This document shows positions 1 to 6,515 of a DNA stretch of 9,019 nt, in pieces (the first letter of the stretch is position 1; the number at the start of each line of letters is the position of its first letter). The notes beneath the pieces are model-generated. The model saw only the letters and a list, made by a program, of their open reading frames with translations. It had not been told where the DNA came from and searched no databases. Made by a program: the position numbers and the translations under genes. The DNA comes from CSBr16-57R1 sp041163265 (GTDB taxonomy: Bacteria > Actinomycetota > Nitriliruptoria > Nitriliruptorales > Nitriliruptoraceae): assembly GCA_041163265.1 (NCBI GenBank), contig JBEARL010000050.1:1-9019 (forward strand), in the 5' to 3' direction.

Positions 1-1088
1 GCATGATCGCCGAGCGGGTCGACATCGGTTCGTTCGGCGCCTTCTCGTACGTCATCGCCACCGGTGCCGGCGCCGACATCGACGTCGTCGGTTTGTGGTC
101 GTCGGACACCCCGGACGGCTACGGCGACTATCGCTCGTACCTCGTCGTGCCCGTCGGGTCCATCACCCGCGGCATGGCCGGGACCGACCTGACCCCGTTC
201 GGCGAGCTGCACGCCTCGGGCGCCCGGGTCGACCTGTTCAGCGACGACGGCATCCCGCTGGCCGACAGCCTCGTCATGCGCCGGGCGCTGCAGTACGCGC
301 GGGCGTTCGACGTCGTGATCGCGAACCACGCGCAGGACGTCGCGCTGACCGCCGACGCGCAGATGAACGAGGGCGCGACCTCGTCGGTGCTCGGCCTGCC
401 CGGCTGGCCGCGGGAGGCCGAGGAGATCATGCTCGCCCGCGACCTCATCCTCGCCCACGGCGCGGGGGCGCGGCTGCACGTGCTGCACCTCACGACCGCC
501 GGCGGCGTCGCCCTGGTCCGCGCCGCGAAGGCCGCCGGCGCGCGCGTCACGGCCGAGGTCACGCCGCACCACCTCGTCCTCGACGACCGCGAGGTCGCCG
601 GGTTCGACCCGGTGATGAAGGTCAACCCGCCGCTCCGCACCCCGCGCGACGTCGAGGTCCTGCGCGCGGCGCTCGCCGACGGGACGATCGACGCGGTCGC
701 GACCGACCATGCGCCCCACGGTGCCGAGCACAAGCGCCAGCCCTGGGAGCACGCCCCCTGCGGGATGCTCGGCCTCGAGACCGCGTTCCCGCTGGTCCAC
801 ACCGAGCTCGTCCGCACCGGCCTCCTCGACCCGCTGACCGCCGTCGCCCGGTTCACGACCGGCCCCGCGTCGGTCCGCGACACCCGCGGCCACGGCGGCC
901 CGGTCGTCCCCGGGGCGCCGGCCAACCTCCAGGTCTTCGACCCCGAGGCCCGGTGGACCGTCGACCCGGCGGCGCTGCGCAGCCGGGCCCGGAACACCCC
1001 CTACGCCGGCCGCGAGCTCGTCGGCCGGACGCGGCACGTGCTGCTCGCCGGACGGGCCACACTGCGCGACGGGGAGGTGACCCGATGA
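1..1088 (+). CDS. pyrC: Dihydroorotase (class I), 5'-truncated by the window edge
   Basis: Zinc amidohydrolase that reversibly cyclises N-carbamoyl-aspartate to dihydroorotate, step 3 of UMP synthesis. The frame is open from the left edge; 361 residues are visible from the ATG at position 3. Visible family motifs (residues from that ATG) are PVGSITRG (50-57), FSDDG (79-83), NHAQD with His109, EGATSSVLGLPGWP (123-136), HVLHLTT with His162, TAEVTPHH (183-190), KVNPPLRT (206-213), DAVATDHAPH with catalytic Asp235, and the C-terminal RNTPYAG. The spacings His109-His162 (53) and His109-Asp235 (126) equal those of Bacillus dihydroorotase as I recall it, so Asp82, His109, His162 and Asp235 are the expected metal/catalytic ligands. 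The same alignment puts the N-terminal HxHxR motif about 10 codons left of the window, so the ATG at 3 is probably internal; about 70 residues are missing. Oddities: the usual MPNT segment reads ATGAGAD (19-25), and HCED reads HAQD. The stop overlaps the carA start by 4 bases. Confidence 0.93.
   Translation, partial: MIAERVDIGSFGAFSYVIATGAGADIDVVGLWSSDTPDGYGDYRSYLVVPVGSITRGMAGTDLTPFGELHASGARVDLFSDDGIPLADSLVMRRALQYARAFDVVIANHAQDVALTADAQMNEGATSSVLGLPGWPREAEEIMLARDLILAHGAGARLHVLHLTTAGGVALVRAAKAAGARVTAEVTPHHLVLDDREVAGFDPVMKVNPPLRTPRDVEVLRAALADGTIDAVATDHAPHGAEHKRQPWEHAPCGMLGLETAFPLVHTELVRTGLLDPLTAVARFTTGPASVRDTRGHGGPVVPGAPANLQVFDPEARWTVDPAALRSRARNTPYAGRELVGRTRHVLLAGRATLRDGEVTR
1073..1080 (+). promoter_or_regulatory. 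Strong ribosome binding site of carA
   Basis: GGAGGTGA is complementary to eight bases of the 16S rRNA 3' end. It lies inside the last codons of pyrC, 4 bases before the carA ATG (7 bases from GGAGG). It fixes the carA start at 1085 and suggests that carA can initiate independently as well as by coupling to pyrC. Confidence 0.85.
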
Positions 1089-2257
1089 CCGACGCGCTGC
1101 TCGCCCTCGAGGACGGCACCGTCTTCCGCGGGACCGCCTGCGGGGCCGACGGGACGGCGCTCGGTGAGGCCGTGTTCAACACCGGCATGACCGGGTACCA
1201 GGAGGTCCTGACCGACCCGTCCTACCGCGGCCAGATCGTCGCGATGACCGCCGCGCACGTCGGCAACTACGGCATGAACCCCGACGACGCCGAGTCCGAC
1301 GCCCTCCAGGTCGCCGGGTTCGTCGTCCGCGAGATGGCCCACCGTCCGTCGTCGTGGCGCTCGGTCGGGTCGCTCCCCGACGCGCTGCGCGCCGCCGGTG
1401 TGGTCGCCATCGAGGGTGTCGACACCCGCCGCCTCACCCGGCACCTGCGCTCGGCCGGCGCGATGCGCGCCGCCGTCTCGACCGAGGTCCTCGACGCCGA
1501 CGCGCTCGTCGCGATGGCCGCCGCCGGCCCGTCGATGCTCGGCCGCGAGCTCGCGAGCGAGGTCGGCGTCCGCGCCCCGGTCGTCCACCGGCCCGACGGC
1601 GAGGTGCGGTTCCGGGTCGCGGCGCTGGACCTCGGCATCAAGCGCTCGATGGTGCGGTACCTCAACGACGTCGGCGCGGAGGTCCACCTGCTGCCCGGCG
1701 CCACCGACGTCGACGCCGTCCGCGCCCTCGGCCCCGACGGCGTGTTCGTCTCGAACGGACCCGGCGACCCGGCCACCGTCGGGCCCGCGGTCGCGACGCT
1801 GCGGGCGCTCCTCGGCGAGGTGCCGGTGTTCGGGATCTGCCTCGGGTCGCAGCTGCTCGGCCGGGCCCTGGGTGCGCGCACCTACAAGCTGACGTTCGGG
1901 CACCGCGGCGTGAACCAGCCGGTGCTGCGCCGCCGCGAGGGCGTCGTCGAGATCACCAGCCACAACCACGGCTTCGCGGTCGACCCGACGACGCTGGGCG
2001 AGCGGACCGGCGAGCTGACCTTCGCCACCGCCGACCACGGCGCCGTCGAGGTCAGCCACGTCAACCTCAACGACGACGTCTGCGAGGGGCTGGTCGCGCT
2101 CGACCTGCCGGCGTTCAGCGTCCAGTACCACCCGGAGGCCTCGCCCGGCCCCACCGACGCCCGCTACCTCTTCGACCGGTTCGCGGCGCTGATGGACGGC
2201 GTGCGCACGGGCCGGGTCCGCAGCGCGGCCGAGCTGGACCCGCAGGGGGTGCGCTGA
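1085..2257 (+). CDS. carA: Carbamoyl-phosphate synthetase small (glutaminase) subunit
   Basis: Hydrolyses glutamine and channels ammonia to CarB for carbamoyl phosphate, the shared precursor of pyrimidines and arginine. At 390 residues it is close to the usual 360-390. The N-terminal CPSase small-chain domain (about 1-150) carries LEDGTVFRG, FNTGMTGYQEVLTDPSY and GVDTRRLTRHLR. The C-terminal class I glutamine amidotransferase domain (about 177-375) has SNGPGDP (223-229), the nucleophile elbow GICLGSQLLG with Cys252, SHNHGFAVD (292-300), and His349/Glu351 in SVQYHPEASPGP, completing the Cys-His-Glu triad. Ser255 sits where E. coli has His; this position is also not His in the actinobacterial CarA I recall (Asn), so it is probably neutral. 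The start is fixed by the ATGA overlap with pyrC and the GGAGGTGA site; the stop shares one base with the carB ATG (TGATG). CarA and CarB act as a complex in the cytosol. The longer open frame upstream of this ATG is a shadow of pyrC. Confidence 0.97.
   Translation: MTDALLALEDGTVFRGTACGADGTALGEAVFNTGMTGYQEVLTDPSYRGQIVAMTAAHVGNYGMNPDDAESDALQVAGFVVREMAHRPSSWRSVGSLPDALRAAGVVAIEGVDTRRLTRHLRSAGAMRAAVSTEVLDADALVAMAAAGPSMLGRELASEVGVRAPVVHRPDGEVRFRVAALDLGIKRSMVRYLNDVGAEVHLLPGATDVDAVRALGPDGVFVSNGPGDPATVGPAVATLRALLGEVPVFGICLGSQLLGRALGARTYKLTFGHRGVNQPVLRRREGVVEITSHNHGFAVDPTTLGERTGELTFATADHGAVEVSHVNLNDDVCEGLVALDLPAFSVQYHPEASPGPTDARYLFDRFAALMDGVRTGRVRSAAELDPQGVR
2244..2251 (+). promoter_or_regulatory. Probable ribosome binding site of carB
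   Basis: AGGGGGTG ends 5 bases before the carB ATG, inside the last codons of carA. It is a purine-rich but imperfect match to the Shine-Dalgarno consensus; the TGATG overlap probably adds termination-reinitiation coupling, which would help keep the two subunits equimolar. Confidence 0.6.
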
Positions 2258-5200
2258 TGCCCCGGCGGTCCGACGTCGCCAGCGTCCTGGTCCTCGGCTC
2301 GGGCCCGATCGTCATCGGCCAGGCCGGCGAGTTCGACTACTCGGGCACGCAGGCCTGCCGGGTGCTCCGCGAGGAGGGCCTCCGGGTCGTCCTCGTGAAC
2401 TCAAACCCCGCGACGATCATGACCGACCCCGGCGTCGCCGACGTCACCTACGTCGAGCCGCTGACCGTCGAGGCCGTCACCGCCGTCATCGAGCGCGAGC
2501 GCCCCGACGCGCTGCTCGCGACCCTCGGCGGCCAGACGGCGCTGAACCTCGCCATCGACCTCGCCGAGGCCGGCGTGCTCGAGCGGTTCGGCGTCGAGCT
2601 GCTCGGTGCGAACATCGAGGCCATCCGGACCGCCGAGGACCGCGAGCGGTTCCGGCTCGCGATGCTCGAGATCGGGCTCGAGACCCCGCGGTCGCGGTAC
2701 GTCCGGACCGTCGACGAGGCACTCGGGGCGGCCGACGAGCTCGGGTACCCGCTGGTGCTCCGCCCGTCGTTCACGCTGGGCGGCAAGGGCGGCGGCGTCG
2801 CGTACGACCGGGCGCAGCTCGTGACCGCCATCGCCCGGGGCATCGCCGACTCGCCGGTGGGGGAGGTCCTCGTCGAGGAGTCGGTGCTCGGGTGGAAGGA
2901 GTTCGAGCTCGAGGTCATGCGCGACCGCAACGACAACTGCGTGGTCGTCTGCTCGATCGAGAACGTCGACGCGATGGGCGTGCACACCGGCGACTCCATC
3001 ACCGTGGCGCCGGCGATGACCCTCTCGGATCCAGAGCTCCAGCGCATGCGCGACGCCGCGTTCGCGGTCCTGCGGCGCATCGGCGTCGAGACCGGCGGGT
3101 CCAACGTCCAGTTCGCCGTCGACCCTGCGACCGGCCGCCAGCTCGTCATCGAGATGAACCCCCGCGTCTCGCGCTCCTCCGCCCTGGCGTCGAAGGCCAC
3201 CGGGTTCCCGATCGCGAAGATCGCGGCGCGGCTGGCCCTCGGCTACACGCTCGACGAGATCGCGAACGACATCACCGGCCGGACCCGCGCCGCGTTCGAG
3301 CCCTCGATCGACTACGTCGTCGTCAAGGTCCCGCGGTTCGACTTCGAGAAGTTCCCCGGCGCCGACGACACGCTCACGACCCGGATGCACTCGGTCGGCG
3401 AGGTCATGGCGTTCGGCCGGTCGTTCCGCGACGCCCTGCACCGCGCGCTCCGCGGCCTCGAGGACGGCACGATCGGGTTCGGCGGGACGCGCCTCGACCT
3501 CGACGACGACGCGCTCGGCGCGGCGCTCGACCGGCCGACCCCCCGCCGCATCCACGCCGTCGCCGAGGCGCTGGCCCGCGGCTGGGACCCGTCCGACGTC
3601 GCCCGCCGCACCGCCTACGACCCGTGGTTCGTCGACCAGATGGCGGCGCTGACCGCCCTGCACGCCCGCGTGGCGGCGGCCGGCCTCGCGGGACTCGAGG
3701 GCGACGACGCCGCGCTGCTGCGCGCGGCCAAGCGCGACGGCGTCGGCGACGCGCTGCTCGGCCGCCTGGTCGGCGCGCCCGAGGACGAGGTCCGGGCGCT
3801 GCGCCACCGGCTCGGCGTCCGGCCGGTGTTCCGCACCGTCGACACGTGCGCCGCCGAGTTCGACTCGACGACGCCGTACCACTACGCGACCTACGACGAG
3901 GAGGACGAGGTCGCGCCCCGCGAGCGGCGCGCCGTCATCGTCCTCGGCTCGGGCCCGAACCGCATCGGCCAGGGCGTCGAGTTCGACTACTGCTGCGTCC
4001 ACGCCGTGCAGGCCCTCGGCGCCGCCGGGTTCGAGACCATCATGGTCAACTGCAACCCCGAGACGGTCTCGACCGACTACGACACCGCCGACCGCCTGTA
4101 CTTCGAACCGCTGACCCTCGAGGACGTCCTCGAGGTCGTCCACCGCGAGCGGCCCGACGGGGTGCTGGTCCAGTTCGGCGGGCAGACCCCGCTGCGGCTC
4201 GCCCGGGGCCTCGAGGCCGCCGGCGTGCCGATCTGGGGCACCTCGCCCGACGCCATCGAGCAGGCCGAGGAGCGCGGCGCCTTCGCCGAGGTCATGCGCC
4301 GCGTCGGCGGCCGCATGCCCGCCGGCGGCACGGCCCGGACCGTCGCGGAGGCCCGGGAGGTCGCGGGCCGCGTCGGCTACCCGGTGCTCGTCCGCCCGTC
4401 GTTCGTGCTCGGCGGCCGGGCGATGCGCATCGTCGACGACCCCGAGTCCCTCGAGCGGATGGTCGAGGAGGCGCTGGCCGTCGCCGGCGACCAGACCATC
4501 CTCGTCGACCGGTTCCTCGAGGCCGCCGTCGAGGTCGACGTCGACGCCGTGTTCGACGGGCACGAGGTGCTGCTCGGCGGGATCATGGAGCACATCGAGG
4601 AGGCCGGCGTCCACTCGGGCGACTCGGCCTGCGCCGTCCCACCGGTCACGCTGTCCCGCGCCGTCGAGCGCGAGGTCGCCGAGGTCACGGGCGCCATCGC
4701 CCGCGAGCTCGGCGTCCGCGGGCTCCTCAACGTGCAGTTCGCCGTCCGCGGAGAGCAGGTGTTCTGCATCGAGGCGAACCCGCGCGCGTCCCGCACCGTC
4801 CCGTTCGTCGCGAAGGCCGTCGGGCTGCCCCTCGCGAAGGCGGCGGCCCGCGTCTCGGCGGGCGCCACGCTGGCGGAGCTGCGGGCGGAGGGGCTGCTCC
4901 CCGCCCACGGCTACGACCCCGACCTCATCGACCACGTCGCGGTGAAGGAGGCGGTGCTGCCCTTCGAGCGGTTCCCCGGCGTCGATCCGACGCTCACGCC
5001 CGAGATGCGCTCGACCGGCGAGGTCATGGGCATCGCCGACGACTTCGGCGGAGCGTTCGCCCGCGCGCAGGCCGGCACGGCCTCGATGCGGCTGCCCGCC
5101 GGGGGGACCGTGTTCCTCTCCATCGCGGACCGGGACAAGCGGGCCGCCGTGCTGGTCGCCCGCCGGCTGATCGACCTCGGCCTTCGCCTCCTGGCCACCG

Positions 5201-5550
5201 ACGGCACCGCCCGCGTCCTCGACCGCCACGGCATCCCCGCCGAGCGGGTCGGGAAGGTCTCGGACGGCGACGACGCCATCATCGAGGCGCTCCGCACCGG
5301 CCGCATCGACCTCGTCCTCAACACGGCCTTCGGCGAGCGCGCCCGCGGCGACGGGCAGGCCATCCGGCAGGCGGCGGTGAGCCACGGCGTGCCCGTCATC
5401 ACGACGCTGGCCGGGATGGGGGCGGCGCTCCTCGGCGTCGAGGCCGTCCAGCGCGGCGACATGACGGTGCGGTCGCTCCAGGAGCGGCATGCCGACCTCG
5501 CCCGCCGGGCGGCCGAGCGCGACGCGGCCGCCGCGGAGGTGACGGCGTGA
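2257..5550 (+). CDS. carB: Carbamoyl-phosphate synthetase large subunit
   Basis: Makes carbamoyl phosphate from bicarbonate, two ATP and ammonia delivered by CarA. At 1097 residues it is slightly longer than the E. coli protein (1073). It shows the usual internal duplication. The carboxyphosphate half (about 1-400) has GSGPIVIGQAGEFDYSG, VNSNPATIMTDP, GGQTALNL, RPSFTLGGKGGG, KEFELEVMRD, GVHTGDSITVAP and EMNPRVSRSSALASKATG. An oligomerisation region follows (about 401-555). The carbamoyl-phosphate half (about 556-945) repeats the motifs: GSGPNRIGQGVEFDYCC, VNCNPETVSTD, GGQTPLRL, RPSFVLGGRAM, GVHSGDSACAVPP and EANPRASRTVPFVAK. The C-terminal allosteric MGS domain (about 946-1080) has LSIADRDK, LLATDGTA, LVLNTAFGE and DMTVRSLQERHA, where UMP and other effectors normally bind; NTAFG replaces the more usual NTP.G. 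A tail of about 20 Ala/Arg-rich residues ends in AAEVTA, which encodes the pyrK ribosome binding site. The start is set by the TGATG overlap with carA; the stop overlaps the pyrK GTG by 4 bases. Confidence 0.98.
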   Translation: MPRRSDVASVLVLGSGPIVIGQAGEFDYSGTQACRVLREEGLRVVLVNSNPATIMTDPGVADVTYVEPLTVEAVTAVIERERPDALLATLGGQTALNLAIDLAEAGVLERFGVELLGANIEAIRTAEDRERFRLAMLEIGLETPRSRYVRTVDEALGAADELGYPLVLRPSFTLGGKGGGVAYDRAQLVTAIARGIADSPVGEVLVEESVLGWKEFELEVMRDRNDNCVVVCSIENVDAMGVHTGDSITVAPAMTLSDPELQRMRDAAFAVLRRIGVETGGSNVQFAVDPATGRQLVIEMNPRVSRSSALASKATGFPIAKIAARLALGYTLDEIANDITGRTRAAFEPSIDYVVVKVPRFDFEKFPGADDTLTTRMHSVGEVMAFGRSFRDALHRALRGLEDGTIGFGGTRLDLDDDALGAALDRPTPRRIHAVAEALARGWDPSDVARRTAYDPWFVDQMAALTALHARVAAAGLAGLEGDDAALLRAAKRDGVGDALLGRLVGAPEDEVRALRHRLGVRPVFRTVDTCAAEFDSTTPYHYATYDEEDEVAPRERRAVIVLGSGPNRIGQGVEFDYCCVHAVQALGAAGFETIMVNCNPETVSTDYDTADRLYFEPLTLEDVLEVVHRERPDGVLVQFGGQTPLRLARGLEAAGVPIWGTSPDAIEQAEERGAFAEVMRRVGGRMPAGGTARTVAEAREVAGRVGYPVLVRPSFVLGGRAMRIVDDPESLERMVEEALAVAGDQTILVDRFLEAAVEVDVDAVFDGHEVLLGGIMEHIEEAGVHSGDSACAVPPVTLSRAVEREVAEVTGAIARELGVRGLLNVQFAVRGEQVFCIEANPRASRTVPFVAKAVGLPLAKAAARVSAGATLAELRAEGLLPAHGYDPDLIDHVAVKEAVLPFERFPGVDPTLTPEMRSTGEVMGIADDFGGAFARAQAGTASMRLPAGGTVFLSIADRDKRAAVLVARRLIDLGLRLLATDGTARVLDRHGIPAERVGKVSDGDDAIIEALRTGRIDLVLNTAFGERARGDGQAIRQAAVSHGVPVITTLAGMGAALLGVEAVQRGDMTVRSLQERHADLARRAAERDAAAAEVTA
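5535..5542 (+). promoter_or_regulatory. Strong ribosome binding site of pyrK
   Basis: GGAGGTGA again, 4 bases before the GTG start, with the same sequence and spacing as the carA site. It decides the pyrK start in favour of GTG 5547 over an internal GTG at 5610. Confidence 0.82.
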
Positions 5551-6515
5551 GCGGGCGACTGCGGGCCGGGCAGGTCGAGGGCCGCACCGACCGCGACGGA
5601 CCGCTCCGCGTGGGCGCCGAGGTCGTGGCCCGCCGGCGGACCGGCCCCTACGCCGTCCTGACGCTGGCCGCCGGACCGGTGGCGCAGCGGGCGCGGCCCG
5701 GGCAGTTCGTCGAGGTCGCCGTCGACGCGCCGGGGACCCTGCTGCGCCGACCCCTCTCGGTCGCCCGGGCGGCGCTGACCGGCTCGGGGGTGGGGACGAT
5801 CGACCTCGTGGTCGGGGCCGAGGGCGCGGGGTCGGCCTGGCTCGGGGGCGTGGCGGCGCACGACGTCATCGACCTCATCGGCCCGCTCGGCCGACCGTTC
5901 CCCCTGCCGGTGCGCCCCGCCAGCTGCATGCTGGTCGGCGGCGGGTACGGCGCGGCCCCGATGCACTACCTCGCCGAGGTGCTGGCCGCGGCCGGCCACC
6001 GGGTCGACCTGATCGTCGGTGCGGCGACCGAGGAGCAGCTGCTGCGGAGCATGGAGGCGAAGCGCGCCGCCACCAGCCTGCAGTTCACGACCGACGACGG
6101 CTCGGCCGGGGCGCGGGGGAGGGTCACCGACGTGATGGCGGCGGTCGCGACCCGCGGCTCGACCGACGTCGTCTACGCCTGCGGGCCGAACGCCATGCTG
6201 GCCGCCGTGTCGGGCGTCGCCGCGTCGCTGGGGCTCCCGGTCCGGGTCTCGATCGAGGAGCGGATGGCCTGCGGCGTCGGGGTCTGCTTCACCTGCGTCG
6301 TCCCGGTCCGGGGCCGCGACGGCGTCGTCCACCACCGGCGGTCCTGCATCGACGGCCCGGTCCTCGACGGTGCGCGCGTCGACTGGGACGCGATGGGGCT
6401 CGCGTCGGCGGCCGGCGGAGCGTCCGGCGCCGCCACGGCCCCGTCCGGCGGGGACGTCGTCGGCGACGGCGACACCGGGGACCTGCCCGGCGCCGCCCCC
6501 GGGGGGGCCGCATGA
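5547..6515 (+). CDS. pyrK: Dihydroorotate dehydrogenase B electron-transfer subunit (FAD, [2Fe-2S])
   Basis: Takes electrons from the FMN of PyrD through a [2Fe-2S] cluster and FAD to NAD+. The protein has 322 residues, longer than the usual 230-290. It has a ferredoxin-reductase-like FAD domain (about 22-122) with the flavin motif RRPLSVA (67-73), and a nucleotide-binding domain (about 125-235) with GGGYGAAP (131-138) and YACGPNAML (210-218). The cluster-binding C-terminus has Cys242, Cys247, Cys250 and Cys267 (C-x4-C-x2-C-x16-C). A ferredoxin reductase of another pathway would fit these motifs too, but pyrD directly downstream settles the assignment. The GTG start is supported by the 4-base GTGA overlap with carB and the GGAGGTGA site; it adds about 20 residues before the usual domain start, and GTG 5610 is a weaker alternative. 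After about residue 285 comes an Ala/Gly/Asp-rich, probably disordered tail of nearly 40 residues with no counterpart I know in the family. The stop overlaps the pyrD ATG by 4 bases. Confidence 0.93.
   Translation: MSGRLRAGQVEGRTDRDGPLRVGAEVVARRRTGPYAVLTLAAGPVAQRARPGQFVEVAVDAPGTLLRRPLSVARAALTGSGVGTIDLVVGAEGAGSAWLGGVAAHDVIDLIGPLGRPFPLPVRPASCMLVGGGYGAAPMHYLAEVLAAAGHRVDLIVGAATEEQLLRSMEAKRAATSLQFTTDDGSAGARGRVTDVMAAVATRGSTDVVYACGPNAMLAAVSGVAASLGLPVRVSIEERMACGVGVCFTCVVPVRGRDGVVHHRRSCIDGPVLDGARVDWDAMGLASAAGGASGAATAPSGGDVVGDGDTGDLPGAAPGGAA
6496..6507 (+). repeat. C5-G7 homopolymer tract at the pyrK/pyrD junction
   Basis: Five C are followed by seven G, giving a 10-base perfect palindrome (6496-6505), just before the pyrK stop and pyrD start. 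The G run sits 4 bases before the pyrD ATG and is the only purine-rich stretch there, so it may act as a poor Shine-Dalgarno sequence. It is also a potential slippage and sequencing-error site. Confidence 0.7.

Noticed and set aside
3..5. ATG at position 3 as the true pyrC start
   Set aside because: A start here would leave the enzyme without the HxHxR metal-binding motif and strand 1 of the barrel. The frame is open to the edge, so truncation by the window is the simpler reading.
3..152. Hexapeptide-repeat (acyltransferase-like) fusion at the PyrC N-terminus
   Set aside because: The segment IGSFGAFSYVIATGAG resembles such repeats superficially, but its distance to SITRG matches the dihydroorotase barrel exactly, so divergence within the family is more likely.
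95..1084. Plus-strand open frame in the carA frame running through pyrC
   Set aside because: It is an Arg/Pro/Ala-rich shadow of pyrC; real CarA sequence begins only at the ATG at 1085 with its ribosome binding site.
2257..5550. Internal repeat in carB
   Set aside because: The two similar halves are the ancient duplication normal for CPSase large subunits, not a recent repeat.
1001..6335. Very long minus-strand open frames opposite carA, carB and pyrK (up to about 1000 codons)
   Set aside because: They are Arg/Asp/Val-rich antisense shadows caused by very high GC and lack of A/T-ending codons. They show no domain motifs, and the sense strand holds unmistakable conserved proteins.
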